Assembly: GCF_030269445.1 (NCBI RefSeq)
Contig: NZ_BSTJ01000012.1
Span: 1 to 64,000 of the forward strand
Direction: 5' to 3'
Source: Actinoallomurus iriomotensis
GTDB lineage: Bacteria > Actinomycetota > Actinomycetes > Streptosporangiales > Streptosporangiaceae
Length of the DNA stretch: 64,000 bases
Shown here: positions 17,713 through 26,727 of the stretch, piece by piece
Position numbering within the stretch: the first letter of the stretch is position 1
How the letters are laid out: each line of letters begins with the position of its first letter
Position numbers and translations under genes: made by a program
Notes under the pieces: generated by a model
Seen by the model: the letters and a program-made list of their open reading frames with translations, nothing else
What the model was told of the DNA's origin: nothing
Databases searched by the model: none

Positions 17713-18184
17713 TCACCGCGGCCAGCCGCTCTGGTAGGAGATCTCCACGCGGCGGTGATCGGGTCCTTCACGTCCGGACAGCTCGGCCCGTACGGCCTCG
17801 GCGCGTGCGCGGGAGAGCGTGAGGTTCGCGGCCGGCGTGCCGATGTCGTCGGTGAAGCCGGTCACGCGTACCGGGACGGTAACCCCCCGCGGCGACCTGA
17901 TCCTCCGCCCTGCTGCCGCTCCTCCAGTGGGATCACCGCCTCGGCGAACGCGATGTCGCGCACGACGTACCGCTTGAGTTTCTGTCCACGGTGGTGCCGG
18001 GGGCCATCGACGAGGGAAAGGTGCCCTGCGCCAGCACCTTCGCCGGGTTCGCGACGGTGATCCCGACCTTGGCGGCCGGCTGTGACGCCTTGGCGTCGTC
18101 ATCGGTCCCGAGGCGGCCGGACACCGCCGGGGCCGGCATCGCGACGGTCGCGGCCGCGAGGGCGGCCCGCCGGATCGGCGTCAT
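17713..18184 (-). pseudogene. Decayed OmpA-family secreted protein gene
   Basis: A signal-peptide-like start (MTPIRRAALAAATVAMPAP) leads into a lumenal-type sequence up to SMAPGTTVDRN. The match then continues in a shifted frame (QKLKRYVVRDIAFAEAVIPL), and a final segment in the first frame matches an OmpA C-terminal core (VRVTGFTDDIGTPAANLTLS and RAEAVRAEL) ending RRVEISYQ. Compared with actinobacterial OmpA proteins, the beta-strand region before the core and the stretch after AEAVRAEL are missing. At least one frameshift and two deletions are needed, so this is non-functional. The intact gene would have encoded a peptidoglycan-binding envelope protein. Confidence 0.7.
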
Positions 18185-18360
18185 ACGTCCGCCTAGACGA
18201 TCAAGCTGGGCCTTAAAGTATGGGCATGGCAGCACTCGCGCCGCCCGCCGCTTAGGCGGGCCGTCCGACGACACCGGCGCGTCCCCGAGAACGGCGACGC
18301 GCGGTCCGGTCGTGCTCGCACGGGAGTCCACGACCCTCTGCTCCGTCGGGAGATTCAATC

Positions 18361-19320
18361 GTGTCGAAAACTGCCGTCGCGGCGGCTTCTGCTGCCCGAA
18401 AACCAGCTCGGCCGGTGCTGCGAGGTCTCGCCTGCCTCGCGATCGCCGGAACCACCTGGGGAACGACCGGGGCCGCCGTGGAGATCGTCTATCGGTCGAG
18501 CGACTTCGGGCCCATGGCCGTCTCGTTCTGGCGCTTCCTCAGCGGGATGGCGCTGCTGGTCGCGGCCCGCGCGCTGCGTCCTTCCCGCGCCGTACCCCGC
18601 AAGGCGCGGCCGGCACTGCGGCGCGTGTTCCTGCTCACCGGCACGGGCCTTGGCCTGGCCGTCTTCCAGACCGCGTACTTCGGTGCCGTGCGGGACACCG
18701 GCCTGGCCGTCGGAACCATCGTCTGCCTGGGCGCGGCCCCGGTGTTCACCGCCGCCGGCGCGCGGCTGTTCCTCGGCGAACGCCTCGGCCGGGGCGGGCT
18801 GCCGGCGGTCGGCGGCGCGCTGGCCGGCCTGGCGATCCTCGTCCTGGGCGACCGGCACGGCGTCGTCCGTCCCGTGGGAGTGGGCCTGGCGCTGGTCTCG
18901 GCCGCCGGGTACGCGACGACCAACGTCCTGGGCCGGTGGACCGGACGCCACGGCACGGGCGAGGACCCCTACGGCCTCACCGTGTGGTCGTTCGCCATCG
19001 GCGCGGCCGTGATGCTGCCCCTCGCCTGGAGCGAGGGCCTGTGGCCGCACACCGCCCACCTCGGGCGGGTCGTCCTGATGATGCTGTACGTCGCCGCCGT
19101 CACGACGGCGCTCGCCTACCCGCTGTACTTCGCCGGTGCCGCCGCCGTACGGGCGGCCACCGCGGCGGTGGTGATGCTGATCGAACCGGTCAGCGCGGCG
19201 GTCCTCGCCGTTCTCCTGCTCGGTGAGCGGCTCACCTCGGCGACGGTCGGCGGGACGCTGCTGCTGCTCGCGGCCGTCACGGGCCTGGCCGTGGCCGAGT
19301 CCCGCCGCGCGGAGCGATAG
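18361..19320 (+). CDS. EamA/DMT-family exporter
   Basis: 319 aa with ten hydrophobic segments arranged as two EamA repeats. Typical stretches are [35 protein letters not shown] and [23 protein letters not shown] exporters move amino acids or small metabolites out of the cell; the substrate cannot be inferred. GTG start. A long hairpin immediately after the stop suggests a single-gene transcript. Confidence 0.9.
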   Translation: MSKTAVAAASAARKPARPVLRGLACLAIAGTTWGTTGAAVEIVYRSSDFGPMAVSFWRFLSGMALLVAARALRPSRAVPRKARPALRRVFLLTGTGLGLAVFQTAYFGAVRDTGLAVGTIVCLGAAPVFTAAGARLFLGERLGRGGLPAVGGALAGLAILVLGDRHGVVRPVGVGLALVSAAGYATTNVLGRWTGRHGTGEDPYGLTVWSFAIGAAVMLPLAWSEGLWPHTAHLGRVVLMMLYVAAVTTALAYPLYFAGAAAVRAATAAVVMLIEPVSAAVLAVLLLGERLTSATVGGTLLLLAAVTGLAVAESRRAER

Positions 19321-19327
19321 CCGGACG

Positions 19328-19367
19328 TCTCCCGGGTGTGGTGGGTGCGCGCATCACACCCGGGAGA
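19328..19367 (+). terminator. Strong hairpin terminator after the EamA gene
   Basis: TCTCCCGGGTGTG and CACACCCGGGAGA form a perfect 13-bp stem around a 14-nt loop, starting 7 nt after the stop codon. No T-run follows, as is common in high-GC actinomycetes. Confidence 0.7.
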
Positions 19368-19663
19368 ACACGGCACGGCCTCGAGCCGGCCGGTCGGAGA
19401 AGCGTCGTCGACGCGTTCACGCGGGCGCGGCACGCGGCGGCGCAGGAGGAGGCACCCGCCCTCCGCGCCCTACGCGGCCAGGGCGTCGACATCGACGCGC
19501 TTCGGAGGGTTCTGCCGTGAGGCCGGATGACGCGATCGACGAGCTCCTGCGCTCCCTCCGCACCGCCCTCGCGGACATTCCCGCGTCGATCGCCGGCCTG
19601 CGGGAACGTCCGCGCCTCCGCCGATGGCGGAGGTCCCCGCCGTCTTCGACGGCCGCTGAGCCG
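19368..19663. other. Gap with two short overlapping frames, no recognised gene
   Basis: Downstream of the hairpin, one plus-strand frame runs to a TGA at 19518-19520 (residues VVDAFTRARHAAAQEEAPAL and more). A second frame begins with an overlapping GTG at 19517 (RPDDAIDELLRSLRTALADI) but has no nearby stop. The GTGA overlap looks like translational coupling, yet the first frame has no start outside the terminator and the second runs antisense into the epoxide hydrolase gene. They may be remnants of a lost gene pair. Confidence 0.3.
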
Positions 19664-20641
19664 TCAGGCGGGCAGGGCGGCGAGCCAGCCGGTCAGGAGG
19701 GCGTTGACCTCCTCGGGACGCTCCTGCTGGATCCAGTGGCCGCACCCGTCGAGCAGGTGGGAGGAGACCAGGCCCGGCAGGGTGGTGGGGTACGCCTCGA
19801 TCGCGTCGGCCATCCACATCGTGGAGGCGTCCAGCGCGCCGCCGGCGAACACGGACGGCTGGGTGATCGGGGAGCCGTCGAAGTCGGCGAGGTCCGCCCA
19901 GTCCCGGTCCATGTTCCGGTAGCGGGCCAGCGCTCCGCTCATCCCGGTCCGCTCGAACTCCCCGGCGTAGACGTCGAGATCGTCCTCACTGAGCCACGCC
20001 GGCAGCCGGCCGGTGGGGAACCGGTCGCGCATCGTCCCGCCCCGCGACACGAAGTGCGGGTCCGGGGCACCGGCGGGCGGCATGGTGTCGGCGGACAGGG
20101 CGGCGTAGATGCCGGCGAGCCAGCCGCGGACGTCCGGCTCGATCTCGGCCTCCGCCCGGCCGGGTTCCTGGAAGTAGCCGACGTAGAACTCCTCATCTCC
20201 GCCCATCCGCGCGAAGACCTCGCTGGGCCGCGGGCCACCGCGCGGGGCGTACGGCACGCTCAGCAGCCCGACCGCACGGAAGACGTCGGGCCGGAGGAGG
20301 GCGGAGTCGGCGGCGATGGTCGAGCCCCAGTCGTGGCCCACTACCACTGCGGTCCGCTCGCCCAGGGCGTGCACCACGGCGACGTTGTCCTCGACCAGCG
20401 CCCGCATCCCGTACGCGGCGACGCCTTCGGGCCGGGAAGAACGGCCGTAGCCGCGAACGTCGATCGCGACGGCCCGGTACCCGGCCGCGGCCAGCGCCGG
20501 CAGCTGATGGCGCCAGGAGTACCAGCACTCGGGGAACCCGTGCACCAGCAGCACGAGCGGCCCGGTGCCCTGCTCCACCAGATGGACCCGCCCGGCGGGA
20601 GACGGAACCAGACGGTGAGTGATCTCCCCGACCTGCGACAT
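19664..20641 (-). CDS. Epoxide hydrolase-like alpha/beta hydrolase
   Basis: 325 aa. The alpha/beta-hydrolase core has the oxyanion motif HGFPECWYSWRHQLPAL, the nucleophile elbow VVGHDWGSTIA with Asp about 104, and the catalytic His in CGHWIQQERPEEVN. An Asp nucleophile with GHDWG is the mark of epoxide hydrolases and haloalkane dehalogenases; HGFPE favours the former. It opens epoxides with water, and the natural substrate is unknown. The ATG is preceded by GGAGGA. Two short palindromes lie upstream at 20713-20727 and 20758-20773. Confidence 0.88.
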   Translation of the reverse strand: MSQVGEITHRLVPSPAGRVHLVEQGTGPLVLLVHGFPECWYSWRHQLPALAAAGYRAVAIDVRGYGRSSRPEGVAAYGMRALVEDNVAVVHALGERTAVVVGHDWGSTIAADSALLRPDVFRAVGLLSVPYAPRGGPRPSEVFARMGGDEEFYVGYFQEPGRAEAEIEPDVRGWLAGIYAALSADTMPPAGAPDPHFVSRGGTMRDRFPTGRLPAWLSEDDLDVYAGEFERTGMSGALARYRNMDRDWADLADFDGSPITQPSVFAGGALDASTMWMADAIEAYPTTLPGLVSSHLLDGCGHWIQQERPEEVNALLTGWLAALPA

Positions 20642-20712
20642 CGGTCCTCCTTGACCTTCGTGTACGTGCAGGCACGATCATCCGACGGACGGGAGCGACG
20701 GCCCGAATCGTG

Positions 20713-20773
20713 TTGCTGTTTCAGCAAACTCGTCCTAGGCCGTGGATGTGCGGCAGCAGGACGTTAACGTCCT
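20713..20773. promoter_or_regulatory. Two short palindromes upstream of the epoxide hydrolase gene
   Basis: TTGCTG-TTT-CAGCAA (20713-20727) and the uninterrupted 16-bp palindrome AGGACGTTAACGTCCT (20758-20773) lie 72 to 132 nt before the hydrolase start and beyond the end of the response-regulator gene. Either could be an operator. Nothing identifies the binding protein. Confidence 0.35.
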
Positions 20774-20843
20774 CGGAACGCAGCCCGGCGTGGTCGCGTA
20801 GCGCCGAGGCGGCCGGTTCCGCCCAGCGGGCCGGCCGTACGGC

Positions 20844-21470
20844 TCAGAGCCAGCCGGCCTCCGCGGCGATGCGGACCGCGTGGGCGCGGTTGCGGGCGCC
20901 GAGCTTGCCGGTGGCCGAGGCGAGGTAGTTGCGTACGGTGCCGCCCGACAGGCACACCTGGGCGGCGATCTCCGGGATCTCGTATCCGCCCGCGTACCGC
21001 TGGAGGATCTCGGTCTCCCGGGAGGAGAGCGGGCTGGATTCGGCGTCGAGCGCCGCCATGGCGAGCTGGGGCGCGATGACGCGGGCCCCGGTGCCGGCCT
21101 GATCGATCGCGTCGAGCAGCTGCTTGCCGGGCACGTCCTTGACGATCAGCCCGCTGACGTTCGCCGCGATGGCGCGGCGAAGGTGCCCGGGGCGGATGAC
21201 GCCCGTGACGATGATGACCTTGCATCGCGGGAGCAGCGCGCGGAGCTCCTCGATGACGGTCAGCCCCTCGATGCCGAGCAGGTCGATGTCGAGCACCGCG
21301 ACGTCGGGGCGGCACTCGGTCGCGGCGGCGAGCACCGCTCGCCCCGTCGTGGCCTGCGCGACGAGCTGGACGCCGTCCTCCCGCTGGACGAGGGCGGCCA
21401 GGGTGTTGCTCCGCAGCCGCGTGTCCTCGGTGATCAGGACCCGGAGCCGGCGCCGCACCCCGGCCGTCAT
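20844..21470 (-). CDS. Orphan NarL/FixJ-family response regulator
   Basis: 208 aa. The receiver domain (about 8-125) has an ED acidic pair (LITEDTRL), the phospho-acceptor Asp in VAVLDIDLLG, and the conserved Lys in LIVKDVPG. The LuxR HTH follows: PLSSRETEILQRYAGG, then EIAAQVCLSGGTVRNYLASA. This resembles regulators of the DesR type. No histidine kinase adjoins it in the window, so its partner is elsewhere. Confidence 0.92.
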   Translation of the reverse strand: MTAGVRRRLRVLITEDTRLRSNTLAALVQREDGVQLVAQATTGRAVLAAATECRPDVAVLDIDLLGIEGLTVIEELRALLPRCKVIIVTGVIRPGHLRRAIAANVSGLIVKDVPGKQLLDAIDQAGTGARVIAPQLAMAALDAESSPLSSRETEILQRYAGGYEIPEIAAQVCLSGGTVRNYLASATGKLGARNRAHAVRIAAEAGWL

Positions 21471-21827
21471 CGGCCCACCTCGTGGACCGGAGAGCAGGCC
21501 AGGGCAGGCGGCAGGGCCACGGCGGGCCGAACGCGGGCGAGCGCCATGGCGGCTGTACGACGGGAGCGCTGAGTCACGGATCTGCGGATCGGCCTTGCTG
21601 ACGGGGTGACGGGCGCGCCAAGGCTAACGGCGCGCCGTCCGGGACGATCGCCACGATGTGCACCGATCCTCGCCATCTCGCGCACACCTCGCCGTACGTG
21701 ATCTGCCCGGCCTGAGTTCGCTCTCCGTGAGCGCGCATGATGGAACCGCCGTCCGAATGAGAGGTGAGAGGGTGCGACCTGCGATGTGGGCCGACGTGCT
21801 CCCGGCCCGGCCACGGGAGGCCGCCGG
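21471..21827. other. Intergenic region between divergent regulator and CoA-transferase genes
   Basis: No convincing gene is present in these 357 nt. GGCGCGCC occurs twice with a 9-nt spacer (21612-21619 and 21629-21636) and could form a hairpin. The region must hold the promoters of the divergent flanking genes, but no consensus element stands out. Confidence 0.4.
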
Positions 21828-23021
21828 ATGACCGGGTTCGCCGGCCTGCCGCTGTCCGGCGTCACCGTCGTCAGCGCCGAGCAGGCGGTGGCGGCGCCGT
21901 TCGCCACGCGTCAGCTCGCCGACCTGGGCGCTCGGGTGATCAAGGTGGAGCGTCCGGGCGGGGGTGACTTCGCCCGCCACTACGACACGTCCGTGTACGG
22001 TCAGTCCAGCTACTTCGTGTGGCTCAACCGGTCCAAGGAGTCGGTGACCCTGGACCTGAAGGCGCCGCGCGGCCGGGAGATCCTCGAGCGGCTGCTCGGC
22101 CGGGCCGACGTGTTCGTGCAGAACCTGGCCCCGGGCGCGGCCGGCCGGCTGGGGCTGGACGCGGCCTCGCTACGAGAGCGGTACCCCGCACTGATCCCGT
22201 GCACGATCTCCGGCTACGGAACCAGCGGTCCGTGGTCCGACCGCAAGGCGTACGACCTGCTCGTGCAGTGCCAGACGGGCTTGGTCTCGCTGACGGGGAC
22301 GCCCGAGGAGACGGCCCGGGTCGGCGTGTCGATCGCCGACATCGCCGCCGGGATGTACGCCTACTCCGGCATCCTCACCGCCCTGTACACGCGGGCGACC
22401 ACCGGCGTGGCACGTGCCGTGGAGGTGTCGCTGTTCGAGGCCCTGGCCGAGTGGATGGGCCAGCCCGCCTACTACACGCGCTACGGCGGCACCCAGCCAC
22501 CCAGGATCGGCACCGGGCACCCCACGATCGCCCCGTACGGCGCCTACACCACGGCCGACGGCGGACAGGTGCTGTTCTCCATCCAGAATGAGAGGGAATG
22601 GAGCGCTCTGTGCGACCGGTTCCTGGAACGCCCGGACCTGGTGGACGACCCGCGGTTCGCGACGGGCTCCGCCCGCGTCGCGCACCGGGACGAGCTCGAC
22701 GCGATCGTGGCCGAGCGGTTCCGCCGGTCCGGCAGCGCGGAGGTGATGGCGGCACTGGACGCGATCGGGGTGGCCAACGCCGAGGTCGACGACGTCGAAG
22801 GGTTTCTCGGCCATCCGGTGCTCGCCTCGCGGGACCGTTGGCGTGACGTACGGATCCCCGGGGGTATGGTCCAGGCGCTCCGGCCGCCCACCGACCTGGA
22901 GGGAATCGACCCGCGCATGGAGGCCGTCCCCGGCGTCGGCGAGCACACCGAGAAGATCCTCACCGAACTCGGCCACGATGAGGCCGACATCGAGCACCTG
23001 CGCGCCGACGGCGTCATCTGA
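21828..23021 (+). CDS. Class III CoA-transferase (CaiB/BaiF family)
   Basis: 397 aa. Family features include QLADLGARVIKVERPGGGDFAR, LNRSKESVTLDLK, and the catalytic Asp in AYDLLVQCQTGLVSLTG. These enzymes move CoA between carboxylic acids through an aspartyl-CoA intermediate. The ATG has GGGAGG upstream. It is followed after 15 nt by an acyl-CoA dehydrogenase, suggesting activation then oxidation of a specific organic acid. The annotation formyl-CoA transferase would be too specific. Confidence 0.92.
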   Translation: MTGFAGLPLSGVTVVSAEQAVAAPFATRQLADLGARVIKVERPGGGDFARHYDTSVYGQSSYFVWLNRSKESVTLDLKAPRGREILERLLGRADVFVQNLAPGAAGRLGLDAASLRERYPALIPCTISGYGTSGPWSDRKAYDLLVQCQTGLVSLTGTPEETARVGVSIADIAAGMYAYSGILTALYTRATTGVARAVEVSLFEALAEWMGQPAYYTRYGGTQPPRIGTGHPTIAPYGAYTTADGGQVLFSIQNEREWSALCDRFLERPDLVDDPRFATGSARVAHRDELDAIVAERFRRSGSAEVMAALDAIGVANAEVDDVEGFLGHPVLASRDRWRDVRIPGGMVQALRPPTDLEGIDPRMEAVPGVGEHTEKILTELGHDEADIEHLRADGVI

Positions 23022-23036
23022 ACGAGGAGGACCAGC

Positions 23037-24203
23037 GTGAGCACAGTGGACATCCTTTCGGAGGACGAGCGGTTCATCGTCGGCACCGTGCGCGACTTCG
23101 TCGACAAGGACGTCAGGCCGGTCGTCCAGGAGCTCGAGCACGCGAACACCTATCCCGAGGCCCTGATCGAGCGGATGAAGGGGCTCGGCGTCTTCGGCCT
23201 GGCCGTTCCGGAGGAGTACGGCGGCAATCCCGTCTCCACCCCGTGCTACGTGCTCATCACCGAAGAACTGGCGCGCGGCTGGATGAGCCTGGCCGGCGCG
23301 ATGGGCGGCCACACCGTGGTGGCCAAGCTGCTGCTGCACTTCGGCACCGAACAGCAGAAGCGCCGCTACCTGCCGAAGATGGCCACCGGCGAGGTCCGCG
23401 CCACCATGGCCCTGACCGAACCGGCCGGCGGCTCGGACCTGCAGGCCCTGCGCACGATCGCGCGCCGGGACGGCGACGGATACGTGATCAACGGGGCCAA
23501 GACCTGGATCACCAACTCCCGCCGGTCGCAGCTGATCGCGCTGCTCTGCAAGACCGACCCGGACGCCGAACCCGCGCACAAGGGCATCTCGATCCTCCTC
23601 GTCGAGCACGGTCCCGGCCTCACCGTCTCGCGCGACCTGCCCAAGCTGGGCTACAAGGGCGTCGAGAGCTGCGAGCTGTCCTTCGACGACTACCGTGCGA
23701 GCGCCGACGCCGTCCTCGGCGGGGCCGAGGGCAGCGGGTTCGCCCAGATGATGAAGGGGCTGGAGACCGGCAGGCTCCAGGTCGCGGCCCGCGCCCTGGG
23801 CGTGGGCCGGGCGGCGCTGGAGGACTCACTCGCCTACGCCCAGGAGCGCGAGACGTTCGGCAAGCCGATCTGGCAGCACCAGTCGATCGGCAACTACCTC
23901 GCGGACATGGCCACCTCGCTGTCGGCCGCCCGCCAGCTCACCCTCCACGCCGCGCGCGAGGCCGACGCCGGCCGGCGAGTGGACATGGAGGCGGGCATGG
24001 CCAAGCTCTTCGCCTCCGAGACCGCCATGCGCATCGCCCTCGACGCCGTACGCATCCACGGCGGATACGGCTACTCCACCGAGTTCGACGTCGAGCGCTA
24101 CTTCCGTGACGCGCCGCTGATGATCGTCGGCGAGGGGACCAACGAGATCCAGCGCAACGTGATCGCCCGCCAGCTCGTCAAGCGCGGCGGCCTGGACGCC
24201 TGA
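23037..24203 (+). CDS. Acyl-CoA dehydrogenase
   Basis: 388 aa with the three domains of the family. FAD-side motifs are MALTEPAGGSDLQAL and KTWITNSRRSQLIALL. Near the C-terminus, GEGTNEIQRNVIARQ places the catalytic base Glu as in medium-chain enzymes. It introduces a trans-2,3 double bond into an acyl-CoA using FAD. The GTG follows GAGGAGGACC, a strong ribosome binding site, and the CoA-transferase gene lies just upstream in the same operon. Confidence 0.93.
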   Translation: MSTVDILSEDERFIVGTVRDFVDKDVRPVVQELEHANTYPEALIERMKGLGVFGLAVPEEYGGNPVSTPCYVLITEELARGWMSLAGAMGGHTVVAKLLLHFGTEQQKRRYLPKMATGEVRATMALTEPAGGSDLQALRTIARRDGDGYVINGAKTWITNSRRSQLIALLCKTDPDAEPAHKGISILLVEHGPGLTVSRDLPKLGYKGVESCELSFDDYRASADAVLGGAEGSGFAQMMKGLETGRLQVAARALGVGRAALEDSLAYAQERETFGKPIWQHQSIGNYLADMATSLSAARQLTLHAAREADAGRRVDMEAGMAKLFASETAMRIALDAVRIHGGYGYSTEFDVERYFRDAPLMIVGEGTNEIQRNVIARQLVKRGGLDA

Positions 24204-24272
24204 CGGCCCGTAGACGCCGGTCTCCTTCCGGGCGAGGGCCCGCGCGCGTATCGTCGGCGCCGGAGGTAGGTC

Positions 24273-24509
24273 GTGGCATCGGTACGAGGCGTCCTGCGGG
24301 CCCTGACCCGGCTCGATGACCGGGTGCTGGGACGGTGGCTGGACCGCCCACCGCCGCGTCTGTCCGTGGCGATCACCATGACGGTTCTCCTCGTCCTCGC
24401 CGCCGTGCTGCTCACCGTCCTCCTCGGGGACACCACCCCCCTGAAGGCCGCGTCCTTCGGCGTGCTCGTCGGCTGGATCGCGCGGTTCAGCCTGAGGCGA
24501 TCCCGCTGA
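24273..24509 (+). CDS. Small membrane protein of unknown function
   Basis: 78 aa, with two hydrophobic segments (about 31-50 and 55-70) flanked by basic residues and ending FSLRRSR. GGAGGTAGGTC precedes the GTG, which supports translation. I recognise no family. It lies convergent to the mycofactocin operon. Confidence 0.55.
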   Translation: MASVRGVLRALTRLDDRVLGRWLDRPPPRLSVAITMTVLLVLAAVLLTVLLGDTTPLKAASFGVLVGWIARFSLRRSR

Positions 24510-24545
24510 AGGCGGGAGCGCGACGCCGAGACGGGTTCCGTCCGG

Positions 24546-25979
24546 TCAGCGTGCGCGCGGTCGCCCGGGGAGCGGCAGGCGGACGCGGGGCAGGAGCGGG
24601 GCCGGGGAGCGGTGCCGCCAGGCGGAGCGGGTGACCCCGGAGCCGTAGGCCAGGTCCTCGACGAGCCGGAGGACCGTGTAGCGGACCGGGTCGAGATCGG
24701 GACGGTGCCGGATCCATTCGAGCGCTATCGGGGCGAGCATGGCGCTGGCGGCGGCCCGGGCAGCGCCGCCGCGCCCGGCCGCGGCCAGGCAGACGAGTCC
24801 GAGGGGCCACCACTCGCGGCGCAGCGCGTGGCCGACGGCGGCCGCGTCCGCCACCGTGCCCTGGCCGACGATCGCCGCGCTCAGCGTCCAGCGCCCGGAC
24901 GTCCCGGCGAGGCGACGGGCGAGCAGGGCGGTGGCGGTGGCCGCGCAGGCGGCGGCCGCGCGCGGGCGGCCGTAGGTCAGCAGGGTGAGCGTGGCGAGGT
25001 TCCACGCCGACGGGCGGGCGGGGGTGAGCCGCCCGGGGTGGCGTTCGGCCAGCGCCGAGGCCGACGTGCCGTACTCGTGGCGGCGCCGGGCCCAGGCCGC
25101 CGCCGTCACGCGGGGAGTGTGCGCCACCCGTGCCTCCGGCTGGTACCGCACGTGCCGGTCGCGGTCGGCGAGCCGCCAGACGAAGTCGACGTCCTCGCCC
25201 AGCCGCATCTCCTCGTCGAAGAGCAGCTCCCGGGCCGTGGACGCGCGTACGACGAGCGTCGCGGTCGGCACGAAGCCGAGCCTCGCCCCGGGACGGACCA
25301 GCGCCGGCCGGGTGCCCATGTCGAGCGCGGACCGGGCGGCCTCGTACCGCGCCAGCAGGTGGGAGCCATCGGCGTCCGGGACGACGCGCGGGGCCACGGC
25401 GGCGACCTTCGGATCGTCGAAGTACGGCAGGAGCACGTCCAGCCAGCCGTCCTCGGGCCGGCAGTCGGAGTCCACGAACGCCACGAACGGCGTGCCGGCC
25501 AGCCGCAGCCCGGTGTTGCGCGCGGCGGCGGGCCCCCGGTTGCGCGGGTGCCGTACCAGGCGGGCGCCGTGCGCGGCGGCCAGCCGCCGCAGCGGCTCGG
25601 GGTCCGGCGAGCCGTCGTCCACGACGATCACCGGGACGCCCTGGACGGCCGCGAGGCAGCGGGCCAGCTCGGCGGCGCGCCCGTACGCGGGCACGACGAC
25701 CGTCACGTCATGCGGTCCGGGCCTCGGCGGCCGTACGGGGTGGGCGAGGCCGTGGTCGAGCAGCCGCCGGGCCAGCGCCCGCCCGACCGGGGACGTGGCG
25801 GCGTGACCGCGTTCGCCCGCTCGCCGGAGCTCCGCGAGGTGCGGCCGCGCGGCCGCACCGAGACGGACCACCTTCCACGGCGCGCCGCCCGTGAGGACGC
25901 GGCCGCCCGACCAGAAGGACGTGCCGCGGTCGAGCGCGACCCGGAACCCCGGCGGGAGTTCGTGCTGTTCGGGGGACAC
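24546..25979 (-). CDS. mftF: Mycofactocin glycosyltransferase MftF
   Basis: 477 aa. An N-terminal leader domain (GFRVALDRGTSFWSGGRVL) is typical of MftF. A GT-A glycosyltransferase follows (DVTVVVPAYGRAAELARCLA, VIVVDDGSPDPEPL, FVDSDCRPEDGWLD as the DxD-type site, and RLGEDVDFVWRL). MftF adds beta-1,4-glucose units to premycofactocin to make oligoglycosylated forms. It is the last gene of the minus-strand operon, 6 nt after mftE. Confidence 0.93.
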   Translation of the reverse strand: MSPEQHELPPGFRVALDRGTSFWSGGRVLTGGAPWKVVRLGAAARPHLAELRRAGERGHAATSPVGRALARRLLDHGLAHPVRPPRPGPHDVTVVVPAYGRAAELARCLAAVQGVPVIVVDDGSPDPEPLRRLAAAHGARLVRHPRNRGPAAARNTGLRLAGTPFVAFVDSDCRPEDGWLDVLLPYFDDPKVAAVAPRVVPDADGSHLLARYEAARSALDMGTRPALVRPGARLGFVPTATLVVRASTARELLFDEEMRLGEDVDFVWRLADRDRHVRYQPEARVAHTPRVTAAAWARRRHEYGTSASALAERHPGRLTPARPSAWNLATLTLLTYGRPRAAAACAATATALLARRLAGTSGRWTLSAAIVGQGTVADAAAVGHALRREWWPLGLVCLAAAGRGGAARAAASAMLAPIALEWIRHRPDLDPVRYTVLRLVEDLAYGSGVTRSAWRHRSPAPLLPRVRLPLPGRPRAR

Positions 25980-25985
25980 GGCCGA

Positions 25986-26726
25986 TCAGCGATCCGGGTC
26001 GAGGAGGCGACCACGGGAGTCGGCGAGGCCCGCGCCGACGCGGCGGACGACGGCCGTCGTCATGGCCCGCACGATCTGCCGGCCCTGCTCGGCCGACGCC
26101 CCGGCCGGATCGCCGAGGACGCCGGACGGGGAGACGGCGCGGACGCCGTGGGCGACCAGGTCCGGCATCAGCTCCGCCAGCGGGCGGGTGTCGCCCGCGA
26201 CCGCGTTCGGCCGGACGACCAGGTCGGGCGCCAGGTGGAGCATCACGGAGGTCTCGGTGAGTCCGGCGTGAGCGTCACCGTACGGGACACCGCAGCCGGT
26301 CCAGGCGACGTCGTGTCCTTCGGCGCGCAGCCGGCCGACGGCGGCGTCGAGCGCGGCGGTGTTGCCGCCGTGGCCGTTGACGAGGACCACGCGTCCCGCC
26401 CACAGCGCCAGGGAGCGGACGGTCTCGACGAGCACGGCGCGCAGCGCGTCGTGTCCGATCGAGACCGTGCCGGGAAAGTCCGCGTGCTCGCCGCTCGCCC
26501 CGTACGCGATCGCGGGCGCCACCAGCGGCGGGCCCGCCGGCGTGGCGGGGAGGGCGCCGGCCGAGCGTTCGGCGACCGCCCGGGCGATCACGGTGTCGGT
26601 GGACAGGGGCAGGTGCGGCCCGTGCTGCTCGGTCGAGCCGACCGGAACCAGGACGAGCGCGCCCGCTGGGACGGACGGCCAGACGGCGTCCGCCAGATCG
26701 CGGCCGACGGGATCCTCTCCGGGCAC
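25986..26726 (-). CDS. mftE: Mycofactocin peptidase MftE (creatininase family)
   Basis: About 246 aa from the GTG at 26726, 1 nt after the mftD stop. Metal-binding motifs of the creatininase fold are visible: STEQHGPHLPLSTDT, NGHGGNTAALDAAV and GDAHAGLTETSVML. MftE cleaves the modified MftA peptide to release the C-terminal Val-Tyr-derived moiety (AHDP). An in-frame upstream start exists, but it would overlap mftD heavily. Confidence 0.95.
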   Translation of the reverse strand: MPGEDPVGRDLADAVWPSVPAGALVLVPVGSTEQHGPHLPLSTDTVIARAVAERSAGALPATPAGPPLVAPAIAYGASGEHADFPGTVSIGHDALRAVLVETVRSLALWAGRVVLVNGHGGNTAALDAAVGRLRAEGHDVAWTGCGVPYGDAHAGLTETSVMLHLAPDLVVRPNAVAGDTRPLAELMPDLVAHGVRAVSPSGVLGDPAGASAEQGRQIVRAMTTAVVRRVGAGLADSRGRLLDPDR

Positions 26727-26727
26727 G

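Noticed and set aside
19338-19520. Possible 60-codon gene after the EamA exporter
   Set aside because: Its only start codons lie inside the terminator hairpin and no ribosome binding site is present; kept only as a possible remnant.
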